Shown here piece by piece: positions 25,838 through 34,206 of a stretch of 64,000 bases of DNA. Numbering within the stretch: the stretch's first letter is position 1; each line of letters begins with the position of its first letter. Made by a program: the position numbers and the translations under genes. The notes beneath the pieces are model-generated. The model was given only the letters and a program-made list of their open reading frames with translations, was not told where the DNA came from and did not search any database. The stretch is taken from contig CAYSBR010000001.1 in NCBI GenBank assembly GCA_964429385.1, forward strand, positions 124,001-188,000. Direction: 5' to 3'. Origin of the DNA: UBA2377 sp964429385. GTDB lineage: Bacteria > Verrucomicrobiota > Verrucomicrobiia > Opitutales > Opitutaceae.

Positions 25838-27220
25838 TCACTCCGGCGCCACGTAGCCCTTCGGCCCGCCCAGGGCCATGAAGTTGCGATAGACCACCAG
25901 CGCGGTCAGCAACGCGGCCAGGGCAATGATACTGCCGACCGCAAAGGTGTAGCGATAGTCCCGGCCCAGCGCATCGAGCAGCAGCCCCATCAACGGACCG
26001 AAGACCACACCGCAAACCGCGCCCATCAGACCGGCCGCCGAGGCAAACTGCGCGAACTTCAGCTTCGGGAACAGCATCTGGCCCAGCGCCGCCGCCCCGG
26101 TGAAATAGCAACCGGAAATCACCCCATGGATGAGAAAGATCACGCCAAAGCTCACCGGCCCGTCGATCCAGAGGTAGCCGGCCAGCATGATCAGCACATA
26201 GGCCGCCAGCGTGCCGACCGCCATGCGCGTCGCGTGAAACCGGTCGGCCATCCAGCCCAGCGGATAGGCCAGCGTCAGGGAAAAGGCATACATCGCCACG
26301 ACAAATTTTCCGTAGTGCTCCATCGTCATCCCAAAGCTCTCCGCCGCATAGACGCTGAACAGGTTGACCGGCACGAACGACAGCAGCGCGAGCGCCATGG
26401 AGGCGAAAACCCACAGGTAGTAGGGCTTGGAAAAACAATCACGCCCGTAGGACTTCACCGCGGCGACGAACCCTTTCAATCCGCCCGGCCCCGCCGGGCC
26501 CGGCTCGGGATACTCGCCCTCCTTCACCATGAAGCACATCAGCATCACGCCGCCACCATAGAGCGCGCCGATGCCCACCAGGATCGGCAGGTAATACTCC
26601 TTCGCCTGCCCGATGAGATAGAAATTGAAGAACATGCCCGCGATCAGGCTCACCGCGCGAAAGATGCCGAAGAAACGACCGATCACCTCGCGCGGCACCA
26701 CATCGTTGATCAGCCCGCCGAACACCGCGTTGGCCGCCACGGTCGCGAACTCGAACACCGTCCACGACAACCCGAGCACCACGATGATCGTCAGATTCAA
26801 CCGGTCCGGCGCCCAGCCCATCTGGCCGTGCAGCCACGTCCCGATCATCGGACTGAAGGCCAGCCCGAACATGCCCAGAGTGGCGATCGGCGAAGTCACC
26901 AGCAGATAAGGGATGCGCCGGCCCCAGCGCCCGCGATGACGGTCGCTGCGGTAACTGATGATCGGCCCGAGCACCACCCCGATGGCCGCCGGCAGCGAAA
27001 GCAGAAAGAAGCCCGTCAGAAAATCCGACGCCTCGAACATGCGCAGCATGATCTGCACGACCGGCGGCGACGCCCGCTCCTTCAGCTGCCACGCGAAATC
27101 CCCCCATAGCATCCAGCAGAACAACACGACGAGACCGCCGGAAGTGTAGGTAAGCGTACCCGCTTGCCAGCGTTTGGGGGAGGAGGGGGAGGCCGGACGA
27201 CCGGCCGGGGAGGCCTTCAT
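25838..27220 (-). CDS. MFS transporter
   Basis: A 460-residue membrane protein with 12 predicted helices. The loop-2 motif is present in the form SYRSDRHRGRWGRRIPYLL, resembling sugar-cation symporters of the SLC45/GPH type, and a second YPLGWMADRFHATRM occurs in the C-terminal half. It probably brings a sugar or sugar acid across the inner membrane. The upstream gene on the same strand encodes an exo-rhamnogalacturonan-lyase-like enzyme and, before that, rhamnose mutarotase, so a rhamnogalacturonan breakdown product is a reasonable substrate. Confidence 0.88.
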   Translation of the reverse strand: MKASPAGRPASPSSPKRWQAGTLTYTSGGLVVLFCWMLWGDFAWQLKERASPPVVQIMLRMFEASDFLTGFFLLSLPAAIGVVLGPIISYRSDRHRGRWGRRIPYLLVTSPIATLGMFGLAFSPMIGTWLHGQMGWAPDRLNLTIIVVLGLSWTVFEFATVAANAVFGGLINDVVPREVIGRFFGIFRAVSLIAGMFFNFYLIGQAKEYYLPILVGIGALYGGGVMLMCFMVKEGEYPEPGPAGPGGLKGFVAAVKSYGRDCFSKPYYLWVFASMALALLSFVPVNLFSVYAAESFGMTMEHYGKFVVAMYAFSLTLAYPLGWMADRFHATRMAVGTLAAYVLIMLAGYLWIDGPVSFGVIFLIHGVISGCYFTGAAALGQMLFPKLKFAQFASAAGLMGAVCGVVFGPLMGLLLDALGRDYRYTFAVGSIIALAALLTALVVYRNFMALGGPKGYVAPE

Positions 27221-27383
27221 GAGTGAGATAGACTCTATGTGAAATCATCCCTCCGTCAGTCGGGCAAGATTTGATGATATTATGCCACGGTTACATAAGA
27301 TTATTTCATGCAATAGGGCATGCGCCCGCCAAGCCCCACGGCGGTCGGTGCCGGTCAGCCGTGCTGCGTTTCCAGGCCTTGCT

Positions 27384-30134
27384 TTATAATTTCTCCGGCA
27401 GGGCCTCGCCCGCCAACGCCAGGCATTGCATGGCCGCCAGACCCCACTGTGCCGTGGCATTGGTGGAGACATACAGGGCTTCATCCACCGGACGCAGCAC
27501 AGCCGGCCCCTCGACCCGCGTGGCGCCGACGAGCCGCTGCTGCCGCTCCCACTCCGGCCCGCCGGCAAATTCCTGCCAGGCCCGGCGCGCCAGCGCCGGA
27601 TCGGCCTTGAGCCGCGCCGCATACGCCGTGAGGCGGGCATGACCCTGACGCAGGTTGTTGTTGCGCGAAGGCGCGCCAAGTCGCCGCGTCTGCTCCTCCG
27701 CCGGAGCGTTGTATAACTCGCAATAATCGAGCCACGCCTGCTTGAACTCCGGCACATCGAGCAACTCGATCAATTCCGCGCACACCTCGGGCAGGCCGAA
27801 GACCGCGCTCAGGTGCGAAACCGAAATCCGGTCCGAGGCATTGATTTCAAATTTGCCTGAATCGAGATGCATCGGCGCCCCGCCGGAGAAAAACCCGCGT
27901 GGCTGCGCGCCGATCGTGCGCATGCCGTTCAACAGGCGATCCTTCATCCGCGGATCGCCCGTGCGCTCCCACTCCGTAAGCCAGGCCCCGGCCACCGAGC
28001 CCCAGTCCGTGCCGAAACCGAGCCCCGCCTTATCCGGGTCCACCGGCGCCTCGCGGGTCAGGTCGCCCTGCACCGTCGCCGAAGCCAGTTTCCGGCCCGG
28101 CGGGATGCGCACCAGCGCCCGCGCCGCCTCAAGCTGCTCACGCATCAGATCGCCCACGCGCTCGTCGCCGGTGAGGTAGTAATAGTAGCGCCGGTTGACC
28201 GCCGTGCTGATGCGCAGCTGCTTCGCACTGCAGCCCCAGTGCAGCACATTGTGCCGCGAGCCGAGCGGGGCGAAGCGCCCGAGGTGATGCACATCCACCT
28301 CTCCGGTATGGCGCGTCATTGCCTCGGCGAACCGGAAGACATCCGCCCGCCCGCTCCGCAGGAAATAAAGCCACAGCCAGATGTCGGTGGCCAACTCCGA
28401 GTTGTCCCACGCATAGCCGCCCACGTCGTAGCGCCATTCATGGCGGTCGCCGTCATAGGTGTGCATGACGTCGCCATAATTCCAGAAACCATACCAGCGG
28501 CGCTGCTCCTGCTGCCCGCGATAGAAATCAAACAACCACGCCAGCCGCCGCTCAATCGGCACCGCCGCCTCGGGGTCCGCCCGCACCGGGTTCCACAGGC
28601 CGCCGAACACCCCGCAATGGTGCAGGTATTCCGGCGTCGTCATCGCCACCGGTGGCTGCCGCACCGCCTGCGCCATGGCTGCCAGCTGCGCCCGTGCCGG
28701 CGTGGCCGGCGTCGCCCAGAGCAGGATCTCGCTCGTGCGCGCCACCCCTTCAGGGGTGTCAAACCCCGGCTCGTAGTCCTCGTAGGTGATTTCGAGTCCG
28801 CCGTTGTATTGCTTGTCGTAGGTGTCCTGCCCCAGACCGTCGTGGTAGGAACGCAGGTCCATCGCCGCGGCATCGGGCGCCCACATCCACACCGTGATCT
28901 CGGCCAGCTCGCCCGCCGCTCCGCGAATGTCGAGCTGCGCGGGATGGCTCTGCCAGAAGTTGCGCAACCCGAAGGCCACGCCGCCCTCGGGCGTGCCGAC
29001 ATAACCCAGCCCGCCCGCCCGCTGCCCCTGGGCCGCCGTCAACCACGTGTAACCCGCGCGCGTGCGCTTGCGGATTTCAAAGCCGTCCGCATTCGCCTGG
29101 AAAAGGGTCCAATCGTCGTAAGCGGGGATGTAGTCGAGCCGGTCGCTGACGCGCCGGTCCCACGTCTCCAGCGGCGGCGTGGCTTCCCCGGCCACCTGCG
29201 CCGCCCGCACCGCCGCCCCGGGATCGCGCCGCAGCCCCGTGATCCCGCGCACCGCCTCGCCAAACAAGCCGTCTTCCGGCCCGGAAAACCGCACATGCCG
29301 GTCGTGCAGCGCGCCGCGCAGCGGCACCTGGAGTCGCACGCCGAGGCCGCGCACAAAGTCCACCCGTTCATCGCCATCGTAGAGGAGGGTGTGCATCAAC
29401 CGCACCGCCTCGCTGCCGGCGTAAAAATACAACCGCACGACAAACGGCAGCCAGCCGCGCGCGCCGGCCTCGTGCCGGCCCTCAAATTTAACCACCGCCC
29501 GCACCGGGCCCGATTGCTCCACCTGCACCTTTTCAATTTTGCCGGTGAACGGCTCCGTGCGCGGTGCTTCCGGCGTCGCACGATCCTCGCGCAGGCAGAC
29601 CAGCCGGCCCTCCCGCGCAATCTCGCGGCCCTCGCGCGTGATGCGCCGGATGAGTCCGGCACCGGTCCGCCCGAGCTGCACCTGCATCACGCCTGTATCA
29701 ATCTCGATGCTTTCCGCCGATTCCGTCACCGTCAGCGGATGCTTTGCGGCCGCCGGCTGGCCCGGCGTAAGCGTATAATGCGCGGACGCCATCGCATCGC
29801 CCGGGATCGCATGCGCCGTCCATTTCAACGAACCATCCGGCCAGAAGGCCAGCGGCCAGGTCTGCACAGGCACGGAGGCTCCCTCCGCCGTCAGCAAGGC
29901 GAACGTCGTCGCCCTGGCCTGCTCTCCCCGCGGCCACGGCACGCCCCAGGTGACACCGGGCTGCACCGCCGGCACCACCCCATCGAGCCAGCGCACCGGC
30001 GCGGTGCCGGGCTGCCACGGCGGGGTCGCCGCGGAACGCCCGACCGGGGCGGCCGGCAGCGGCGTGAGAAGAGAAGTGGCCGCCGTGGCAAGGGCGGTTC
30101 TGCGGACAAATTCGCGGCGGGTGAGCGGAGTCAT
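27384..30134 (-). CDS. Exo-rhamnogalacturonan-lyase-like secreted protein (PL26-type)
   Basis: The start is ATG 30134 (MTPLTRREFVRRTALATAAT), giving 916 residues with a twin-arginine signal (TRREF). An in-frame ATG at 30197 gives a non-matching N-terminus. The order is a beta-rich N-terminal domain (about residues 35-470) and a C-terminal (alpha/alpha) toroid (WYGFWNYGDVMHTYD, WDNSELATDIWLWLYFLR, HWGCSAKQLRISTAVNRRYYYY). I assign it to exo-rhamnogalacturonan lyases from overall pattern, not from verified active-site residues. Location beside rhamnose mutarotase, an SGNH acetylesterase and a LacI regulator supports pectin side-chain breakdown. Confidence 0.75.
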   Translation of the reverse strand: MTPLTRREFVRRTALATAATSLLTPLPAAPVGRSAATPPWQPGTAPVRWLDGVVPAVQPGVTWGVPWPRGEQARATTFALLTAEGASVPVQTWPLAFWPDGSLKWTAHAIPGDAMASAHYTLTPGQPAAAKHPLTVTESAESIEIDTGVMQVQLGRTGAGLIRRITREGREIAREGRLVCLREDRATPEAPRTEPFTGKIEKVQVEQSGPVRAVVKFEGRHEAGARGWLPFVVRLYFYAGSEAVRLMHTLLYDGDERVDFVRGLGVRLQVPLRGALHDRHVRFSGPEDGLFGEAVRGITGLRRDPGAAVRAAQVAGEATPPLETWDRRVSDRLDYIPAYDDWTLFQANADGFEIRKRTRAGYTWLTAAQGQRAGGLGYVGTPEGGVAFGLRNFWQSHPAQLDIRGAAGELAEITVWMWAPDAAAMDLRSYHDGLGQDTYDKQYNGGLEITYEDYEPGFDTPEGVARTSEILLWATPATPARAQLAAMAQAVRQPPVAMTTPEYLHHCGVFGGLWNPVRADPEAAVPIERRLAWLFDFYRGQQEQRRWYGFWNYGDVMHTYDGDRHEWRYDVGGYAWDNSELATDIWLWLYFLRSGRADVFRFAEAMTRHTGEVDVHHLGRFAPLGSRHNVLHWGCSAKQLRISTAVNRRYYYYLTGDERVGDLMREQLEAARALVRIPPGRKLASATVQGDLTREAPVDPDKAGLGFGTDWGSVAGAWLTEWERTGDPRMKDRLLNGMRTIGAQPRGFFSGGAPMHLDSGKFEINASDRISVSHLSAVFGLPEVCAELIELLDVPEFKQAWLDYCELYNAPAEEQTRRLGAPSRNNNLRQGHARLTAYAARLKADPALARRAWQEFAGGPEWERQQRLVGATRVEGPAVLRPVDEALYVSTNATAQWGLAAMQCLALAGEALPEKL

Positions 30135-30150
30135 GGGGTTTGAGGTTTTA

Positions 30151-30207
30151 GGGCAGGATTCCAAATCCCGCCATGGGTTGACAGGGGGGATCGGCATCCC
30201 CGCCCTA
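30151..30207. repeat. REP-like pair of GC-rich hairpin units
   Basis: Two imperfect hairpins sit side by side between the rhamnose mutarotase gene and the exo-lyase gene: GGCAGGATT...AATCCCGCC (about 30152-30172) and GGGGATC...GCATCCCC (about 30184-30201) with a CGCCCTAC flank. The units share the GGC-GGGAT-style arm. Such units suggest an extragenic dispersed repeat, but only this instance is in the window. Confidence 0.4.
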
Positions 30208-30212
30208 CAGGT

Positions 30213-30527
30213 TTAATCGAGGTGAAAAACTTCCTTCAGGTCCGAAGACACCGGGCTGTGATCAGAATTCGCCGGCATGAGGTCGCTCATGAATTTCCAC
30301 CAACGCTGACACTCGGACGTCCGGGCGATGGCCGCCCAGCGCGCTTCGTCCTCGATCTCGGCATAGCCAAAAAGCTGGCGCGTCGCCGGATGCAGGAAGA
30401 TCGAGTAGTTGTGCACGCCGTGCGCCTTGAGCACCGCCTCCAGCTCCGCCCAGATCGGGCGGTGGCGCGCTTCGTATTCGGCCTCCCGGCCGGCCTGGAC
30501 GGACATGAGAAAGGCTTTGCGGATCAT
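30213..30527 (-). CDS. rhaM: L-rhamnose mutarotase
   Basis: Start ATG 30527 (MIRKAFLMSVQAGREAEYEARH) gives 104 residues, the normal length for RhaM. Conserved features seen are the N-terminal Y-x3-H region (YEARHRPIW), HGVHNYSIFLHP, LFGYAEIED and the C-terminal WWKFMSDLM. It interconverts the alpha and beta anomers of L-rhamnose in the cytoplasm. It precedes the exo-lyase gene on the same strand, about 78 bases apart, with REP-like hairpins in the gap. It ties this locus to L-rhamnose-containing glycans. No rhamnose isomerase, kinase or aldolase is in the window. Confidence 0.92.
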   Translation of the reverse strand: MIRKAFLMSVQAGREAEYEARHRPIWAELEAVLKAHGVHNYSIFLHPATRQLFGYAEIEDEARWAAIARTSECQRWWKFMSDLMPANSDHSPVSSDLKEVFHLD

Positions 30528-30625
30528 GGGGAATAATCGGGGTTGCGGCAGCAAGCGGAACACGCATCCGGCCACCGGCAAACACTTATACACCGAAACC
30601 CTCGCCTGGCTTGGTGAAATGAATT

Positions 30626-30636
30626 CGGACCGTCCG
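30626..30636. promoter_or_regulatory. Candidate LacI-family operator between rhaM and regulator
   Basis: CGGACCGTCCG is an odd-centred palindrome within the divergent region between the rhaM start (30527) and the LacI start (30688). It lies 51 bases before the LacI ATG. Size is modest, so chance is not excluded in GC-rich DNA. Confidence 0.35.
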
Positions 30637-30687
30637 GAATTAGCGTTGAATCCACCTCCCAAAGATGGCTTCTAAAATCACCCCACC

Positions 30688-31755
30688 ATGTCCGCCCCCA
30701 CCCTGCGTTCCCTTGCCCGCGAACTCGGCCTTTCCCGCACGACCCTGTCCGATGCCCTCCGCGGCTCCCCGCGGGTGAAAGCCGAGACCGTGGCCCGCGT
30801 CCGCGCCGCCGCCAAGGCCGCCGGCTACGAGCGCAACCCGCTCACCGGCGCGGTGATGTCGCAGCTGCGCCGCTCGCGCGGGCAGCAATTCCGCGGCGTG
30901 CTCGCCGTGGTGGAGATCATCGCCGAGGATCACTCGCCCCTGGCCGTGCGCTACAACGACGCCCTGATGTCCGGCATCTCCGCCCGCGCCGATGCCCTCG
31001 GCTTCAAGGTCGAACGCTTCGTGGTCGGCCCGCAGGGGCTCACGCTCCAGCGGCTCGACACGATCCTGCATACGCGCGGCATCCAGGGTCTGATTCTGCT
31101 GCCGGCCGTGGGTTTCCCCGATCTCTCGGCGCTCAGCTGGAGCCGCTACACCGCGGTGTATGCGGACTACTTCATTGATCATCCGCCGCTGCATTGCGTG
31201 TGCTGCGACCACTACCGTTCAATGACCGCACTGCTGCAGGAACTACACGCCCGCGGTTACCGCCGCCCCGGGATGTTCATCGAGATCGCGCTGGATGAAC
31301 GGCTGCAATACCGCTGGGAAGGCGCGTTTCTCGCCCAGCAGAAATACCTGCCCGACCTCACCCACGTCCCCGCCCTGCAATTCCGCGAGGTGAACCGGGC
31401 GGAGTTCGAGACTTGGTTCCGCCGTTACAACCCCGACGTCGTGCTCGGCCACTGCCCCGAGGTGATGGACTGGATGAAGGCCTGCGGCGCCAAACTGCCC
31501 AAGACCCACGCCTTCGTGTGCCTCAACTCCCTGCGCACCTCCGGCGATTGCGCGGCGGTGGATTTCCAGGTGCCCCTGCTCGGCAGCCGGGCCTGCGAAC
31601 TCGTGATCGGCCAGCTCCTGCACAACGAATTCGGCGTCCCCAGCCAGCCCTCGCTGACCACTATGCTCGGCCGGCTGATCGAAGGCCCCACCCTGCGTCC
31701 GGGGCACGAGCCCAAAAAGCAGCCCAAACCCGCGGCCCGCCGCACCACCCGTTAA
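30688..31755 (+). CDS. LacI-family transcriptional regulator
   Basis: A 355-residue regulator. The N-terminal helix-turn-helix is LRSLARELGLSRTTLSDALR (residues 6-25), with hinge AAAKAAGYERNPL, then a two-lobed effector domain. The start follows AAATCACCCCACC with no Shine-Dalgarno sequence. It is divergent from rhaM/exo-lyase/MFS and convergent with the SGNH esterase gene (6 bases between the stops). It probably controls this rhamnogalacturonan-type locus in response to a sugar released from the polymer. Confidence 0.9.
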   Translation: MSAPTLRSLARELGLSRTTLSDALRGSPRVKAETVARVRAAAKAAGYERNPLTGAVMSQLRRSRGQQFRGVLAVVEIIAEDHSPLAVRYNDALMSGISARADALGFKVERFVVGPQGLTLQRLDTILHTRGIQGLILLPAVGFPDLSALSWSRYTAVYADYFIDHPPLHCVCCDHYRSMTALLQELHARGYRRPGMFIEIALDERLQYRWEGAFLAQQKYLPDLTHVPALQFREVNRAEFETWFRRYNPDVVLGHCPEVMDWMKACGAKLPKTHAFVCLNSLRTSGDCAAVDFQVPLLGSRACELVIGQLLHNEFGVPSQPSLTTMLGRLIEGPTLRPGHEPKKQPKPAARRTTR

Positions 31756-31761
31756 CCGCCT

Positions 31762-33306
31762 TCACCGCGACGGCCAGCCCGGCAGCGCGCGCAACGCCTC
31801 CGCCACGATCGCGGCGTTCAACTCCGCCCCGGCCCGACTCGTGTGCGTATGCGCATCGGCAAACAGCGCGTCCACCGCCGCCTCCCCGAGCGCTTCGTAG
31901 CGCCGGGCAATCTCCTCGTGGAGATCAATGAAAGGCACCCCCTCTTCCTCGGCGATCGTTCGCGCCCATTGCGGATAAGTCTCGCTGCGCACGACCTTCC
32001 CCCCGCGCCACTGCTTCCGTGGCACGGGTGAGCAGAGCACCGGCCGCACCCCCACCGCGCGCGCCTCGCGGAGATAGTGCCGCAGATACCAACCGTAGGT
32101 GTGCACCGTCTCCGGCTGACCCGTCAGGAGATTATCAATGTCCTCGGTCTCGTCGCCCGTGCCCTTGATCGTGCCGCGGGCGCGCGAGTCGTCGTTGATC
32201 GGTCCGGCGTCGTTGTGTCCAAACTGGATCACCAGCCAGTCGCCGGGCTTCAGCAACGTCAGCGCCCGTTCCCAGTGTCCCTGCGTGCGAAAGGTGCGAC
32301 TGCTCAATCCACCGATGGCGCGATTGACGACATTGAGCGGCGCCGCGTCGAAATGATCCGCCAGCGGCTCGCCCCAACCCCATTCGCCGCCGGCCCCGTC
32401 CCCCCGCCCGTTGCGCACCGTGGAATCGCCGATGAGCAGCAGGGTCGGTCGCGCGGGGTTCGCCGGTTCAGGCAGGTTCAGCCAGCCGATGGCATCGGCC
32501 GGCACCGCCTGACCCCGGGACGAAAGCCAATCCTCCACCGGCGAAGGCCGCAGGCCGCGCAATCCCGCCACGACCCACTCCGCGTTAAGCTCCGCCCCGG
32601 CGGCATTGGTATGCGTGTGATCGCGGGGGAAAAACGCCCGCACCGCCTCCGCGCCGCGCCGCTGGTATTCGTCGGCGACGATCCGGCTCAAGTCCACCAA
32701 CGGCACTCCGGCCGCGCGCGCGGTTTCGCGGCTCCACTCCCGGTGGCGACCCGGGCCGCGCTCCACTTTGCCCTCCGGCCAAAGATTGCGCACGGTGGGC
32801 GAAAGCACAATCGGCGTCGCCTCCTTCGCCTTCACTTCCGCGATCATCCGGCGCAGATACCAGCCAAAAGTGCGCACCGTTTCCGGCTGCCCGGTGAGCG
32901 CATTGACGATATCCTGCGCTTCGTCACCCAGCCCCGGCAGGGAACCGCGCGCCCGCAACGGCCGCTCCGAGCCCGGTGGCTCCTCGTTGATCGCACCGCC
33001 ATCGTTGTGGCCGAACTGGATCAGCACCAGATCCCCCGCCCGCACCGCCGCCAGCAGCGTGTCCCAATACCCCTCTGTGATGAACGTGCGGCTGCTGCGC
33101 CCGCCCCGGGCGTGGTTGGCCACAGCCACTTTGGCCGGATCAAAATAGCCCGCCAACGCCCCGCCCCAGCCCCGCTGCTCCTCGCCCGCGCCGGGGGCGG
33201 CGGTCGAATCCCCGGCGATGAAAATCGTCGGCCGCTCCCCATCGGCCAGCAACTGACCCCACCCAAAGCAAAGGACAAAAAGAAAACGCCACCCCATGGC
33301 CGGCAT
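31762..33306 (-). CDS. Fused double SGNH rhamnogalacturonan-acetylesterase-like protein
   Basis: Start at ATG 33306 (or 33297) gives about 514 residues with signal peptide GWRFLFVLCFGWGQLLADG; the longer frame from 33471 overlaps the divergent gene. Two complete SGNH hydrolase domains lie in tandem (about residues 20-270 and 285-510). Each has the Ser block (GDSTAAPG and GDSTVRNG), Gly block (GGRSSRTF and GGLSSRTF), Asn block GHND and the C-terminal Asp-His (DHTHTNAAGAELNA and DAHTHTSRAGAELNA). Both sets look intact. The copies share long identical runs such as LTGQPETV, so an internal duplication is likely. It should remove acetyl groups from rhamnogalacturonan. Confidence 0.88.
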   Translation of the reverse strand: MPAMGWRFLFVLCFGWGQLLADGERPTIFIAGDSTAAPGAGEEQRGWGGALAGYFDPAKVAVANHARGGRSSRTFITEGYWDTLLAAVRAGDLVLIQFGHNDGGAINEEPPGSERPLRARGSLPGLGDEAQDIVNALTGQPETVRTFGWYLRRMIAEVKAKEATPIVLSPTVRNLWPEGKVERGPGRHREWSRETARAAGVPLVDLSRIVADEYQRRGAEAVRAFFPRDHTHTNAAGAELNAEWVVAGLRGLRPSPVEDWLSSRGQAVPADAIGWLNLPEPANPARPTLLLIGDSTVRNGRGDGAGGEWGWGEPLADHFDAAPLNVVNRAIGGLSSRTFRTQGHWERALTLLKPGDWLVIQFGHNDAGPINDDSRARGTIKGTGDETEDIDNLLTGQPETVHTYGWYLRHYLREARAVGVRPVLCSPVPRKQWRGGKVVRSETYPQWARTIAEEEGVPFIDLHEEIARRYEALGEAAVDALFADAHTHTSRAGAELNAAIVAEALRALPGWPSR

Positions 33307-33403
33307 CCCAGCGTCAACCACGCCGAGCGCAAAACCAAACCTCGCGGACCGTTCGACAACCATGCCTGTCGCCCTAGGTTCATCCCCGCACCGGAATACC
33401 CTC

Positions 33404-34084
33404 ATGCCCCTCCTCCGACTTTTCTTCATCACTTTACTTTCGCTCCAGCTGATTCCGCCGGTTCCCGCCACGCCGCGGCATCAGGACGACTTCAGCGGGG
33501 AATTGGAAAACTGGATCGTCGAACAGCAACCGGGCGGCACCGTGCGCATCAAGGAGGGCCGGCTGATCATCGCCGATGCCGGCGGCTGCACCGTATGGTT
33601 TCGCCACCGCCTGGAAGCCCCGGTGGTCATCACCTACACGGTGCGCATGTCTTCCGCTAGCCGCGTATCGGACCTCAATTGTTTCTGGATGGCGAGTGAC
33701 CCGGCGCGGCCGGATGACTTGTTCGCGGCGGGGCACGGGCGCGACGGCCGGTTCGCTACCTACGATACCCTGCGCACCTACTACGTGGGTTACGGCGGCA
33801 ACGCCAACACGACCACCCGCTTCCGCCGCTACGACGGCACCGGCGCACGCCCCCTGGCCCCGGAGCACGATATCGGCGCGCCGGAATACCTGCTGCGGCC
33901 CGACGCCATCTATCACATCACCCTCACCGTCACAGCCGAAGGCCGCGTGCAGTTCATCCGCAACGGCGAGGTTGTCTTTGACCTGCTCGACCCCGAGCCG
34001 CTCACCCGCGGCTGGTTCGGCTTCCGTACCGTCCACAGCCGGATGGAGATCCAGGATTTTCGCGTCAGCCGGCCGGCAGAATAA
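33404..34084 (+). CDS. DUF6250-like secreted beta-sandwich protein
   Basis: The start is ATG 33404 (MPLLRLFFITLLSLQLIPPVPA), giving a signal peptide and 226 residues. The mature part (DDFSGELENWIVEQQPGG, CTVWFRHRL, DLNCFWMASDP, YYVGYGGNANTTTRFRRYDG, GWFGFRTVHSRMEIQDFRV) is a jelly-roll with many aromatic residues, matching the DUF6250 type associated with glycan-degrading loci. It may bind or cleave a carbohydrate. It is divergent from the double esterase with about 100 bases between the starts, so both may share a promoter region. Confidence 0.78.
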   Translation: MPLLRLFFITLLSLQLIPPVPATPRHQDDFSGELENWIVEQQPGGTVRIKEGRLIIADAGGCTVWFRHRLEAPVVITYTVRMSSASRVSDLNCFWMASDPARPDDLFAAGHGRDGRFATYDTLRTYYVGYGGNANTTTRFRRYDGTGARPLAPEHDIGAPEYLLRPDAIYHITLTVTAEGRVQFIRNGEVVFDLLDPEPLTRGWFGFRTVHSRMEIQDFRVSRPAE

Positions 34085-34206
34085 CACAGCACCCGGCTGT
34101 CCGCAGCCCCGGATGCAAGCGAACGGGAAACCCGGCCGGCACAGCGGTCTCGCCGCGCCTGCAACGGTTACCAAAGCGGGCTATTGTTTCCTGCCCTGAA
34201 AGCGGG

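Noticed and set aside
25097..27109. 670-codon frame antisense to flavin reductase and MFS genes
   Set aside because: Spans two convincing genes and reads as Arg/His/Gln-rich filler, a codon-bias artefact.
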